From an uncultured Lachnospiraceae bacterium (GTDB taxonomy: Bacteria > Bacillota > Clostridia > Lachnospirales > Lachnospiraceae), in NCBI GenBank assembly GCA_910579495.1, contig CAJTVD010000067.1:1-18038 (forward strand): DNA of 18,038 nucleotides, in the 5' to 3' direction. The notes under the pieces were generated by a model that had not been told where the DNA came from, ran no database searches, and saw nothing but the letters and a program-made list of their open reading frames with translations. Numbering within the stretch: position 1 is the stretch's first letter; every line of letters begins with the position of its first letter. The position numbers and the translations under genes are program-made. Of the stretch, positions 6,339-14,682 are shown in pieces.

Positions 6339-6887
6339 CTAAAAGTCATCCTCCCAGGGCGGCAGGGTGTCTTCTGCCAGAGATGGGGACCTGCCTGCTG
6401 TCTCCGTGGGGGCAGGGGGTTCTGTTTTTTGCTCTTCGGCTTTTTTCCCTGCTGTATTTTGTTGTCTGCGGGCGGTAAGCGTCAGGGCGTCTTCCCCCAC
6501 ATCATCCACACGCTGCTTCTTTGCCTGTTTTTTACGGCATTTTTCCACAGCGGCAGCATAATCATAGCCAATGGCTGCCTGGAATTTCTCTGCGATCTCC
6601 CTTAACTTTCCGGCCTGGTATTCATAGGTGGCTCTGTGGAAACCGGTCAGGTTCCACTGTTCGCACACCAGATCCAGCATGCGGGTATAATCCATGAGTG
6701 CATTGATCGTTTTCAGGATGTCACCGTAGCAGGTTTTCAGCTCGTGGGAGCCATCCAGATCCACATAGGAGAGGGTAAGTTCCTGTTTCAGATATCCCTC
6801 TATCTCTATGTGGTGTGCCAGCACCGGCTCATAGATCTCCCTGGGAAACTCCGGCATGTTTGCGGATGCAGTGCTCTCATTGTTCAT
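6339..6887 (-). CDS. Unrecognised 182-aa protein with acidic Phe-terminal tail
   Basis: The start is the ATG at 6887, 7 bases after AGGAGGT; a GTG inside the binding site is rejected. The N-terminal two-thirds (about residues 15-130) are helical and charged. A low-complexity linker rich in Lys, Gln, Glu, Pro and Thr follows, and the chain ends with LPPWEDDF. A flexible linker ending in an acidic patch and a C-terminal phenylalanine is the layout of bacterial SSB tails, which recruit DNA repair proteins, but no OB fold is visible here. The start overlaps the end of the upstream 142-aa gene by 11 bases, indicating coupling. The family is unknown. Confidence 0.7.
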   Translation of the reverse strand: MNNESTASANMPEFPREIYEPVLAHHIEIEGYLKQELTLSYVDLDGSHELKTCYGDILKTINALMDYTRMLDLVCEQWNLTGFHRATYEYQAGKLREIAEKFQAAIGYDYAAAVEKCRKKQAKKQRVDDVGEDALTLTARRQQNTAGKKAEEQKTEPPAPTETAGRSPSLAEDTLPPWEDDF

Positions 6888-7305
6888 CCGGTCCACCTCC
6901 TGCCTGCGGCGGCAGAGCGATAAGTCCGCTGACGATCATCTGGACGGCGGTGCGGTATCCACAGCAGTAGGATTGTTCCGCTATGGCGCTGTCTCTTTCG
7001 GAAACTGCCATCTGGTACTGTTCAAAAAGCCTTTGGGACTGGCCCAGGGCAGGCAGCAGTGCTTTTTCTGCCTCTTTTACATTCTGATCCAGCCTGGAGG
7101 GAACCGTAACGCATCCGTAAATGTCAGGCTCATACTTCCCATAAAACAGGTTATGTAAGAAATCGGGTTCGCCTGTTTCTGCCAGATGAATGACGGCAGG
7201 GGCAGGTTTTGACAGGGCAGCGGCGATCTGCCGGAGCGCTCCTATCAGCTCCGGCATCTGGTGATTAAAGAAGACATTACCCATCTTTGTTTCGTGAAAA
7301 TTCAT
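6877..7305 (-). CDS. DUF6809-like small protein
   Basis: The product is 142 aa, starting at the ATG at 7305 after AAAGGAGGAACACAG. The sequence MNFHETKMGNVFFNHQMPEL followed by FLHNLFYGKYEPD (about residues 49-61) and the late segment SYCCGYRTAVQMIVSGL resembles the pattern LxxLFYGxxxP ... GFxxGxxM that I associate with DUF6809 in gut Firmicutes elements. The middle is helical. The function is unknown. It lies between the methyltransferase-helicase gene and the 182-aa gene in one transcription unit. The family assignment is from memory. Confidence 0.65.
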   Translation of the reverse strand: MNFHETKMGNVFFNHQMPELIGALRQIAAALSKPAPAVIHLAETGEPDFLHNLFYGKYEPDIYGCVTVPSRLDQNVKEAEKALLPALGQSQRLFEQYQMAVSERDSAIAEQSYCCGYRTAVQMIVSGLIALPPQAGGGPDEQ

Positions 7306-7365
7306 CTGTGTTCCTCCTTTCGTTGTTCGCCCGTATGACTGGGGCGTAATGGCATTTATGGTATT

Positions 7366-10300
7366 TTATGCGATCTTCTGTTCGCCCCAACGGATGTGCA
7401 GTTTCCCTTTTTCATCCCGCTCCTGACGCATTAGGAGGGAGAGAAGGTCATAATCCACGCTGAACCGGTCATAAATTTCATCCAGATCCACGTCCTGGCC
7501 CTTCATAAACAGGTTCAGCTTCTCCTTTGCCAGTACCATCTGCATCAGGTTGGATTCGATGCTGCCAGCATAGGTGAGGAAATAAATGTCCTTGTGTTCC
7601 GTTGAGGTATACCGGATGAACCGGAAATAGAACTGGCTCATGCCGGAGTTGTTGTAATGCAGTTCCGGTATGATGACCTTGTTGACGTAATCAAAATTCA
7701 CGCTGGAGGGGAGGCTCTGCTGGGTGCAGAGTAGTATCCCGTTCCCGCTGTCCTGCAGTATCTGGCAAAGTGCCCGCCTTTTGGCAAAGCTGGTGTTGGC
7801 GCCGGTCACTACAAACAGGGGGCGGTCCGGCAGATATTCCCGTAGTGCCTTTTCATAAGATTCCAGCACAGTAACGTGCCGTACTCCGATGGCAATGATC
7901 TCATTCTCCCATTCGGCAGCCATCTCAACAGCGGCCATGACCTTCACCGGGGTATCCCCTGTATATTCCTGTACCGTATCCGGGGCAGCGCTGATGCGCA
8001 GGAGAAGCACGATCTGCTGGACCAGGCGCATCAGGGAATCCTTTCTGGAATTTCCAGTGGAAAAAAAGTAGTTATCCCGCATCTCATAAAATTCATGAAT
8101 TGCTTTATGGTAGATTTCCTTTTCATCGGGTGGGAACTGGAGCAGCAACTGATGAATCCGTTTAATATCTTTGCAGGAAACCTCTTCAAAGGTTCTCGTG
8201 ATAACGGTTTTTCCTAAAATATCATTGAGGATATCTGCGTTGTAGATATCCTGTGTACGTTTTTCCATGCCGAATACGGTAATCTTTTCCGGCAGATGGG
8301 AGGATGCGAACAAAGAATATCCTTTTTTGTAGGCAGGGATTGGCTGGCCGAAATAAGGATTGATGTCATAATCCGGTTCGGTATCCATTTCGCTGCTTTT
8401 GTTATGGTGGTAAATATAGCGGTTCCAGGAGATCATGTTGATGGAATTGTTGTAGAGCAGTTCCAGCTGTGGGGCAAATTCTGAAATGTTGTTCCTGGTG
8501 CTGGTTCCCGTAGTGAGCAGTTTCATCCGGCAGCGGCGGAAACAGGAAAGCACAGCCTGGCTCCTGGCGCTGTCAGGGTTGGATATTTCATCGCTCTCAT
8601 CTAATATGAACTGGATATTTTGGTGCAGACGCTTCATGTGTCTGCGTAAATGTTTTTTATAAGCACTTACTTTGTTCAGTGTCAGCAGTACAAAATCTCC
8701 AGGACGGACGCGCTCCAAGTCTGCCAGACGCTTGATAAATACACAGGGCAGGTCATAGTTTGCCAATACCACGTCCCAGTTGTTGCGGATGGAGATGGCA
8801 GAGGAAACCACCCAGGTACTGTGTACGTTCTGGTTCTGCATCCGGTAAAGCCCTGTTGCAATGCCGGCCAGGGTCTTTCCGCTTCCCTGTTCCCACTGCA
8901 GCAGCGCATAGCGTTTCTGGAGGGTAAGGTTGATGTCGTGCCGCTGGATCTCATTCAAGCGGATTTCCTCCATACGGGAGGAATCCCACAGTGAAAAATC
9001 TTCCAGCCATCTGGCGATAGCCGGATCTTCATCCATTTCCGCATAGGGTATGTTCTGGGCCTCGTATTCTGCCCGTTTCCTGCAAAGCAGCCGTTCATAG
9101 CCCGGATAGGACTCCGGGGTGTTTTCAAGCACTGCCTGATACACTGGCACAGGCAGGCGCTTGCTGTCCTTGATCTGCCGGCGTGCGGCTGCACTGTACC
9201 CTTTATAGGCAAACTCGCCTTTCCTTTTGACCAGGCGGATACAGTCTGTTTTCGGTACGGGATTCTGCTTCTGCAATATCTGCCGGAGATAGACAAGTAC
9301 CTTTTTCTCCGTAAGCTGGACCCGGCACCATTGTTCATAACTCATATCATCTGGCTGACGCTGGGTATAAAAGCGGTGCAGGTACTCGCAACATTTGGCA
9401 TAGGATGGTCTGGTAAGCGGATGTGCCTTGATATGGTACAAGAGCTTTTGCGTCCGGTATCTGAAATCATTGGATGTATGGCGTGACCTTGCCAGTTCCA
9501 ACAGGATTTTTGACTGGTTATTCTCCAGCGCTGATTTGGCAAAGGCCAGTATCTTCTGATAGGTATATTCCGCATCCTTTCTGATATCAAAATCTTTCGG
9601 CAGGATGTAGTCGGCCTCTGTCCGGTATGGGTGGGGCTTCCATCCCTGGTCCGCTGTCTTTTTCTGCCAGAATTGCAGCTTTGTAGGGAAACTGCTGACA
9701 CCCAGACAGGAAAAAGCATTGTCTTGTAACAGAACCTGCCCCAAAAAACTGAAGCGGCTCTCCATCTCCCGGATCTGCCCCTTGTCGGTAAAATCATCTG
9801 CCAGAAAAGACTGGGGCACGATCAGCGCAAGGATTCCCAGAGGCTTCAATACCTCTGCAGCTTTCAGACAGTAGTACATCTGGGAGGGTATCTCCCTGCC
9901 GCTCTTGGTCCACCACTTTAAATGAAAGGGCGGGTTCCCCACTACATAGTCAAACCGTGTCTCCGGCTGGCAGGTGCGGATATCCCGACACTCGACCGTT
10001 GCTTCCGGATAAAGGAATTTTGCCACCTTCACGGCTTTTACATCCAGTTCACATCCGTAGATGTTCGCTTCTGTGGGGATAAAGTTAAAAAAACTCCCCA
10101 TGCCGCAGGTAAGGTCTGCCACAAGGTCATGTTCAGACAATTTCAGGCAGGCTGTTATAAATTCGCACAGGCGGGGAGGCGTAAAGAACTGGCCGTTTTC
10201 AATCTCTTTCTTTGCCTCGCTGTATGCATGGTAATTCTCATAGTCTGCCCGTTCCGGACCGTGAAGGCCGCCATCGCCGGTATAGGCATTATAAATATCC

Positions 10301-10416
10301 TCCGGGCTGATGGAGCATTCTCCACAGAGGCCGCTGTCGATCAGGTACAGGACTTTTTCATTCAGTGCTTTTCGTTTATCCTGGGGGATGGATTCCTCCT
10401 GATAAGCATATTTCAT
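7366..10416 (-). CDS. Fusion of N6-adenine DNA methyltransferase and SNF2-type helicase (1016 aa)
   Basis: The start is the ATG at 10416 after GAGGTGATACGA; a GTG inside the binding site is rejected. The N-terminal domain (about 60-260) is a class I adenine-N6 methyltransferase: GQFFTPP (about 75-81), the SAM-binding DLTCGMGSFF (about 101-110), CELD (about 122-125) and the catalytic NPPF (about 161-164). A region of about 220 residues without a known motif follows and could recognise DNA. The C-terminal half is a superfamily 2 helicase/translocase: Walker A WEQGSGKTLAG (about 508-518), motif II LDESDE (about 605-610), motif III TTGTSTRN (about 635-642) and motif VI QFYFRFIR (about 928-935). 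No nuclease domain is visible. The order differs from type ISP restriction enzymes (nuclease-helicase-methyltransferase). Likely roles are modifying and remodelling element DNA, or anti-restriction. Confidence 0.85.
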   Translation of the reverse strand: MKYAYQEESIPQDKRKALNEKVLYLIDSGLCGECSISPEDIYNAYTGDGGLHGPERADYENYHAYSEAKKEIENGQFFTPPRLCEFITACLKLSEHDLVADLTCGMGSFFNFIPTEANIYGCELDVKAVKVAKFLYPEATVECRDIRTCQPETRFDYVVGNPPFHLKWWTKSGREIPSQMYYCLKAAEVLKPLGILALIVPQSFLADDFTDKGQIREMESRFSFLGQVLLQDNAFSCLGVSSFPTKLQFWQKKTADQGWKPHPYRTEADYILPKDFDIRKDAEYTYQKILAFAKSALENNQSKILLELARSRHTSNDFRYRTQKLLYHIKAHPLTRPSYAKCCEYLHRFYTQRQPDDMSYEQWCRVQLTEKKVLVYLRQILQKQNPVPKTDCIRLVKRKGEFAYKGYSAAARRQIKDSKRLPVPVYQAVLENTPESYPGYERLLCRKRAEYEAQNIPYAEMDEDPAIARWLEDFSLWDSSRMEEIRLNEIQRHDINLTLQKRYALLQWEQGSGKTLAGIATGLYRMQNQNVHSTWVVSSAISIRNNWDVVLANYDLPCVFIKRLADLERVRPGDFVLLTLNKVSAYKKHLRRHMKRLHQNIQFILDESDEISNPDSARSQAVLSCFRRCRMKLLTTGTSTRNNISEFAPQLELLYNNSINMISWNRYIYHHNKSSEMDTEPDYDINPYFGQPIPAYKKGYSLFASSHLPEKITVFGMEKRTQDIYNADILNDILGKTVITRTFEEVSCKDIKRIHQLLLQFPPDEKEIYHKAIHEFYEMRDNYFFSTGNSRKDSLMRLVQQIVLLLRISAAPDTVQEYTGDTPVKVMAAVEMAAEWENEIIAIGVRHVTVLESYEKALREYLPDRPLFVVTGANTSFAKRRALCQILQDSGNGILLCTQQSLPSSVNFDYVNKVIIPELHYNNSGMSQFYFRFIRYTSTEHKDIYFLTYAGSIESNLMQMVLAKEKLNLFMKGQDVDLDEIYDRFSVDYDLLSLLMRQERDEKGKLHIRWGEQKIA

Positions 10417-10429
10417 TCGTATCACCTCG

Positions 10430-11329
10430 CTAACATATGGTTTTCATATAGTCCTCTATAAACTGGGAGGCGCAGGTTTCACTGGTAAATTTCAGATCAA
10501 CCCTTCCGTTTTTGAACATCCGCAGGGACTGGATTTTTTTGCAGTCGTTAAACTCATACGGATTGCTAAGGGAATTATCTCTGTTAAGAGCCCTTGATAA
10601 ACTGCCGGGAATAAGATCAAAAGAATCTGTTTCATAATGGGCAATGCCCCGTAAGATATCCTTTGTCCTGTCAGCCAATGACCATTCTCCCCCGCTGTAC
10701 CGGTCCCGGAAGCTGCAGGCGTAGCCTGTGAATTGTATGGTATTTTTTTTCTGCTCAAACCGTGGGGTTCCGCTGCTGATAATCCAGGATGCCTGATGGC
10801 ATTTATTCTTGAGTTCATGGAGCGCCTGTTCAAAAAAGGCCCGTCCACCGGTTTGAAGGAATATCTGTTCGAGGATATCTGTGTAACACAGAGACAGCTT
10901 TTCCATGTCCTGCGTATACTTTTGGCACAGTTCTTTATAGTTATCTGTCCATCTGTCAGTTGGCTCCTGGGGAACAAGATTGTGTATGATATCATTGGGG
11001 TCTATGGAAAAATGGTAAGTTTTGCTGAAGTAGGATACAATCTGGCATATGAACCGGGGATGCAGGGAGCGAATCTGCTGCCGGATGACATTATCAGAAA
11101 GTTTTACCCCGTCATAAGAAACGAGGTATGTTTCTGCAGATGTGCCTGCCGGCGCCAGTAACTCCCTCTGCTGGTTCAGCATGTCATCCCAGATAAATCC
11201 CAGTTCCGGCAGGGAAGTTCTGGCACTGTCATAGGCTGCCTGGTGAGCTTCACAGAATATCCGGTCTGATTCTGAAATGCGGGTATCTGCTTTCATTTCA
11301 ACATTTTCAAATTTGGTAAGTAGGTTCAT
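10430..11329 (-). CDS. DUF4942-like protein (299 aa)
   Basis: The start is the ATG at 11329, with AAAGGAGGATTTT in front; the longer frame back to 11434 would run through a terminator and is rejected. The N-terminal half is helical. The C-terminal part has the layout I associate with DUF4942: a segment around FLQTGGRAFFEQALHELKNK, a beta-rich stretch (IQFTGYACSFRDRYSGGEW), and an ending block SLRMFKNGRVDLKFTS followed by ASQFIEDYMKTIC. DUF4942 proteins often accompany methyltransferases on plasmids and conjugative elements; here the methyltransferase-helicase begins 13 bases downstream. The function is unknown; a partner role in the methyltransferase system is plausible. The family call is moderate. 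Confidence 0.6.
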   Translation of the reverse strand: MNLLTKFENVEMKADTRISESDRIFCEAHQAAYDSARTSLPELGFIWDDMLNQQRELLAPAGTSAETYLVSYDGVKLSDNVIRQQIRSLHPRFICQIVSYFSKTYHFSIDPNDIIHNLVPQEPTDRWTDNYKELCQKYTQDMEKLSLCYTDILEQIFLQTGGRAFFEQALHELKNKCHQASWIISSGTPRFEQKKNTIQFTGYACSFRDRYSGGEWSLADRTKDILRGIAHYETDSFDLIPGSLSRALNRDNSLSNPYEFNDCKKIQSLRMFKNGRVDLKFTSETCASQFIEDYMKTIC

Positions 11330-11354
11330 AAAATCCTCCTTTTTAATTAGAAAA

Positions 11355-11380
11355 GGCCGTGGTCTGGATAAGCCACGGCC
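11355..11380 (-). terminator. Hairpin before the DUF4942-like gene
   Basis: GGCCGTGG (11355-11362) and CCACGGCC (11373-11380) form a perfect 8-bp GC-rich stem. On the minus strand it is followed by TTTTCTAATT and, 25 bases on, the start codon of the DUF4942-like gene. The T tract is moderate, so it may terminate partially. Confidence 0.6.
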
Positions 11381-11434
11381 GGAACATGGAGGCAGCCAGC
11401 ACAGATGCGGCTGCCACAGTTGCTCAGAGTCCAT

Positions 11435-11698
11435 TCACGCACATGCGGCCAGTCTCACAGGGAGCGGACTCATGACCGCCAGCGGAAAAGGGCTCATAGA
11501 AAGGTGATAATGGGTATTCCTGGTCTCAAAATGGATATTGTCTTCGGTCTGCTCGTGCAGGGCTACCACATTGGATGTTCGGTAGACACTTCCCTCAGCC
11601 GCAAATACAGCAGGCTTTCCGACAGTGATCGGGAACAGGAGCGTTCCGCAGAGCATTACTTTTTTCTTTTCTCCATAGTTTTTTGTTTTCATTTTCAT
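11435..11698 (-). CDS. Conserved 87-aa protein of unknown function
   Basis: The ATG at 11698 sits 9 bases after GGAGG and overlaps the stop of the upstream gene as ATGA. The sequence has a basic start, then KVMLCGTLLFPITVGKPAVF (about residues 13-32), VYRTSNVVALHEQT and the ending YHLSMSPFPLAVMSPLPVRL with AACA. It looks like a small beta-rich domain whose hydrophobic, proline-spaced ends could be interaction surfaces. From memory, near-identical small proteins occur in Lachnospiraceae mobile elements. The overlapping plus-strand frame (11405-11707) is rejected. Confidence 0.7.
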   Translation of the reverse strand: MKMKTKNYGEKKKVMLCGTLLFPITVGKPAVFAAEGSVYRTSNVVALHEQTEDNIHFETRNTHYHLSMSPFPLAVMSPLPVRLAACA

Positions 11699-12051
11699 CT
11701 TTTCTGACCTCCATTCTGCTTATGTATTGTTTTTTTGGACAAAACGGTGTTGTCTGCTATCATGAGTGGACAGTCTGGGTGCCGACATTGATCGGCGTGG
11801 ATACAGGGGATCTCATTTTCACCATAAAAGGGATAACAGGTTGGAAAACCAGCTTTTTGGAGTAAGGATTCCGCTGTCTCCAGCAATGGACCGATTAAGG
11901 ACATATCCCATGGAAACTCTGAAAGAACGGTTTCCGTCAGCTCAGCTTCGGGCTGCGTCAAAAGCCATAACAGCTGATATGCCAGGCCGTCCAGAAGTTC
12001 ATTGCGTTTCTCTAAAAAGGGTTCAAAATGGTTGATTATATTATTCTTCAC
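11695..12051 (-). CDS. Small protein with C-terminal Cys/His cluster (118 aa)
   Basis: Translation starts at GTG 12051, 7 bases after GAGGGAG and within the last codons of the sigma-factor gene (11-base overlap). The N-terminal two-thirds are helical and Leu/Glu-rich. The C-terminal part contains Cys72, Cys83, His85, Cys89, His91 and Cys94 in CIHADQCRHPDC, a spacing that suggests a zinc-binding knuckle, then a basic tail ending GGQKR. It is coupled at both ends, to the sigma factor upstream and the 87-aa gene downstream (4-base overlap). A DNA-binding or sigma-partner (for example anti-sigma) role is possible from context, but no family is recognised. Confidence 0.7.
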   Translation of the reverse strand: MKNNIINHFEPFLEKRNELLDGLAYQLLWLLTQPEAELTETVLSEFPWDMSLIGPLLETAESLLQKAGFPTCYPFYGENEIPCIHADQCRHPDCPLMIADNTVLSKKTIHKQNGGQKR

Positions 12052-12583
12052 AGCATATCTCCCTCAGTGCGGTGCGTACTTCCTCCAGAAGTTCCTGGAC
12101 ACGTTTCATGGTGGTGTTCTGACGGCGGGCAATATCGCGGTTGTTGTAACCGCAGAATTTCAGATGCACAATGTTCATCTGCTGTTTGGATACCCGTTTT
12201 GCCAGATCATGCAGGAGCAGCTGTTCTTCCAGCTGGCGCATAAGTGGATTGGGTGCCGCTATGGTTTCTTCCAACGGCAAACTATTTTCGCTTGGTCCGA
12301 CATGTAGGCTGATAACATCAGCATTGTGCTTGGGGCGCCTTTGTTTTCTCCTATGATCAGAAATACATGCCAACATTCTGCGCCATGCAATCGTGGTAAA
12401 TGAATACTGTTGTAGTTCCGGTTCATTAAAGTAACGAGAAACTGCACGAAGATAACCGAAAATAACAACATCATAAAATTCATCTATGGGGAGATCATTT
12501 GCATATAAGAAGCTATAAACAAGACCGTGGTGTTCAGTTGCAAATAAGCATTGTTCCGAAGTTAAAGGTACTTCACACTTCAT
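12041..12583 (-). CDS. ECF-like sigma-70 family factor (180 aa)
   Basis: The start is the ATG at 12583 after AAGGAGGAAATTTTT; the longer frame to 12625 would cross a terminator. Region 2 spans about residues 15-80: HHGLVYSFLYANDLPIDEFY, then GYLRAVSRYF and SFTTIAWRRMLACISDHRRKQRR, where the aromatic TIAWR segment matches the DNA-melting part of sigma factors. Region 4 (about 120-175) is a helix-turn-helix: DLAKRVSKQQMNIVHLKFCG followed by NNRDIARRQNTTMKRVQELL. Both regions are present, unlike in the plus-strand sigma-like gene. It probably directs RNA polymerase to promoters of the element. It is directly followed by a small Cys/His protein in an overlapping frame. Confidence 0.8.
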   Translation of the reverse strand: MKCEVPLTSEQCLFATEHHGLVYSFLYANDLPIDEFYDVVIFGYLRAVSRYFNEPELQQYSFTTIAWRRMLACISDHRRKQRRPKHNADVISLHVGPSENSLPLEETIAAPNPLMRQLEEQLLLHDLAKRVSKQQMNIVHLKFCGYNNRDIARRQNTTMKRVQELLEEVRTALREICCEE

Positions 12584-12607
12584 AAAAATTTCCTCCTTAA
12601 AATGCGA

Positions 12608-12644
12608 AAAGGACTCCCCCGGCACTAAACCGGGAGAATCCTTT
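12608..12644 (-). terminator. Hairpin before the sigma-factor gene
   Basis: AAAGGACTCCCCCGG (12608-12622) pairs with CCGGGAGAATCCTTT (12630-12644) with two mismatches and a 7-nt loop. On the minus strand only four T follow (TTTTCGCATTTT). It lies 25 bases before the sigma-factor ATG. Confidence 0.55.
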
Positions 12645-12686
12645 CATACGTTTCATATGGCATAAGGCCATATCAGTTACATTAAA

Positions 12687-13523
12687 TCAGGCAGGCAGGG
12701 CCTCACGTTCTCCGTCAAGGGGCTGCCCGTAGTTAAACTTTCCGCTTCCGCCTGCAGGCAGGACTTCCACATTGCTCTTACCATAATCGCAGCCATCGTC
12801 ATGCTGGGTTTCATTGATGGCAGTGCGCTGCTGGAGCATCATGCGGATCTGTTCTTTAAAACCGTCTGCAAACTTCCGGATCTGTGCCAGCTCCTCACCA
12901 CTGAAATCGTACAGGCGGCGGAAGGTGGCAACACTGTAATCATCCTTTCCGTTGTTCATTTTTTTAAGCCCGATCTGCACCACGCTGCCATAGGTCGCAC
13001 GGCGGCGGAGCATAAAGGACTGGTTCATAAACTCCCGGAAGGGTTTCAGACTGGTAGGCGGCAGGGTCACCTGTAACGGCATGAACTCACCGCTGCGGAG
13101 CAGGTAGAGCACACGCATGTTCTTGCAGGCTTTTCCAGCCCCTTCAGCAGCAGAACCAAACTGGTTTAAAGCGCAGGCTGCACAGGAACCGCCCGGCTCC
13201 CCGATCCCCTGTCTTCCGTCTACGGAAGAGCAGAGGGGAGTGGCATTGTCGTCATACTCGCTGCCTTCCGGCCAGTAAGCGTTGTTGGGATGGTTGAAAA
13301 GGATAACTCCTTCCAGCGTTTTAGCGAAGTCAGGATTTTCCGGGTCATCTGAGGGAAACTCAAATACCAGTCCGCCGCCGGCCGGGATCTTGATCCGGGG
13401 GAAGCTCATCTGCAGGCCGTCCATATCCTCCGCCAGTTCTTCCTGGGTAAACTCGCCTTCCGGCATGGCTGCCGGGAGCATAAATTTCTGTTCTGCCAAA
13501 GCGTTGTTCTGAGTGTTATACAT
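12687..13523 (-). CDS. Four-cysteine, possibly ssDNA-binding protein (278 aa)
   Basis: The start is the ATG at 13523 after AAGGAGGAAAACAGT; the longer frame to 13706 runs into the DUF932 gene. The N-terminal half is beta-rich (FPRIKIPAGGGLVFEFPSDD). Cys98, Cys114, Cys117 and Cys133 in the pattern C-x15-CxxC-x15-C, with GSCAACALNQFGS, probably bind zinc. A block LYLLRSGEFMPLQVTLPPTS follows (about 139-158). The C-terminus is LDGEREALPA, nearly the same as the C-terminus of the SSB in this cluster. I know similar Cys-cluster layouts in phage and plasmid proteins of unknown function. The location between SSB/DUF932 and a sigma factor points to a role in element DNA metabolism. Confidence 0.7.
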   Translation of the reverse strand: MYNTQNNALAEQKFMLPAAMPEGEFTQEELAEDMDGLQMSFPRIKIPAGGGLVFEFPSDDPENPDFAKTLEGVILFNHPNNAYWPEGSEYDDNATPLCSSVDGRQGIGEPGGSCAACALNQFGSAAEGAGKACKNMRVLYLLRSGEFMPLQVTLPPTSLKPFREFMNQSFMLRRRATYGSVVQIGLKKMNNGKDDYSVATFRRLYDFSGEELAQIRKFADGFKEQIRMMLQQRTAINETQHDDGCDYGKSNVEVLPAGGSGKFNYGQPLDGEREALPA

Positions 13524-13578
13524 ACTGTTTTCCTCCTTGAAATTAAAATGATGTTGTAATCGTGTCAGAGTGGCTGCG

Positions 13579-14649
13579 TCAGGCGGCCATCTGGTTGATC
13601 CGGTTCCACTGGCGGGCCGGCATGGAAAGAATGTTGTAGCCGATACTCTCCAGCTGGGTGGCCCTGTCATAGTTCTCCACATCCTGACTGTGCCGGGTGA
13701 CTGCATTGGAAAGCCCGTACAGCGTAAGGTCTTTTCCCTCGATCAGATGCTGGAGGATGCCTTCCCCCTCATCGTCTGTGATGTGGAATTCCCGGCTGGC
13801 CAGTTTGACGATACCGGGAACATCTTTGGTGTTCATTTCGGCCTGGGAAGCATTCTGCATCAGGCCGACCACCTGGGCAAAACGTGCCTCTTCCACGGCG
13901 GCCCTGACGGTATCCTGGATCTTCAGGATAAAGGCTTTGTCATCCGCAGCCAGAGTCTTTTCTGAGTAGAGCTGGAAGTTATCTTCCATGTCATTGACCC
14001 GGCCCACATGGTTGCGGCGTGTCTGTGCGTCATTGACGATCATGCCGTTGCTGCATACCAGACGGTAGACAAGGGGCTGGATACTGACTGCCCCCATGCC
14101 GGTCTCACTGTTGGAGATGATGACGCCGGCCTGTACAATGTCTCCCGGAACAACCTCCGCTTCGAGGCGGGGATTCACCACTTTCATATACATCCGGCTG
14201 TCCGTGATCTGGCAGCTTTCAAACCTGGCGCCCTCCATCTGTCCTATAATGGGAAGGACGGCGGTGGCGATCTCCATGTTGTCGATCCGCCGGTAACGGT
14301 TGCTTAAGAATGCCCTTGCGGTGCCTCCCATGGTACGCAGAAGCCGTTTGGACGGGGAATGCTGAAGCCAGGCGTTCACATTTGCGGCCAGAAGTTCCGG
14401 CTTTTCCGTGAGCATCCGGTCATAATAAGGCGCAGGGATCTTTAAATGGGTCCCAAACTGCCGGTGGGCAATGGTGTTGACCTGCATGGGTTCCACCGGC
14501 TCGGTGTTCCCGTCAAACATATGAAGATAGATCTGGGAGTCATAAGGCTCCATCTGCAGGCTCCGGGTATCGACCAGATAATCCTCCTTCATGCTGTTCT
14601 GCCTTGTGATCTCAGCGGCCATTTCATTCAGGGTAAGACCTTCTTTCAT
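13579..14649 (-). CDS. DUF932 family phage/plasmid-like protein (356 aa)
   Basis: The ATG at 14649 follows AAAGGAGTTGAACACGA. The length and sequence fit DUF932: an N-terminal segment with HRQFGTHLKIPAPYYDRML (about residues 62-80), LLRTMGGTARAFLSNRYRRI (about 103-122), the central GAVSIQPLVYRLVCSNGM (about 186-203) and a helical C-terminal half with FHITDDEGEGILQHLIEGKD. Proteins of this family occur in phages, plasmids and integrative elements, often near SSB and recombination genes; the biochemical role is not established. It is followed by the four-cysteine gene after a 55-base gap. Confidence 0.85.
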   Translation of the reverse strand: MKEGLTLNEMAAEITRQNSMKEDYLVDTRSLQMEPYDSQIYLHMFDGNTEPVEPMQVNTIAHRQFGTHLKIPAPYYDRMLTEKPELLAANVNAWLQHSPSKRLLRTMGGTARAFLSNRYRRIDNMEIATAVLPIIGQMEGARFESCQITDSRMYMKVVNPRLEAEVVPGDIVQAGVIISNSETGMGAVSIQPLVYRLVCSNGMIVNDAQTRRNHVGRVNDMEDNFQLYSEKTLAADDKAFILKIQDTVRAAVEEARFAQVVGLMQNASQAEMNTKDVPGIVKLASREFHITDDEGEGILQHLIEGKDLTLYGLSNAVTRHSQDVENYDRATQLESIGYNILSMPARQWNRINQMAA

Positions 14650-14682
14650 TCGTGTTCAACTCCTTTCTTGTTGTGTGTGGGA

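Noticed and set aside
9922..10461. Plus-strand 179-codon frame opposite the methyltransferase
   Set aside because: It is a shadow of the conserved methyltransferase frame, has no ribosome binding site, and its translation lacks domain character.
11405..11707. Plus-strand 100-codon frame opposite the 87-aa gene
   Set aside because: It lacks a ribosome binding site, while the minus-strand gene is coupled by an ATGA overlap.
13524..13706. N-terminal extension of the four-cysteine protein
   Set aside because: The extension overlaps the end of the DUF932 gene, and a strong AAGGAGG site precedes the ATG at 13523.
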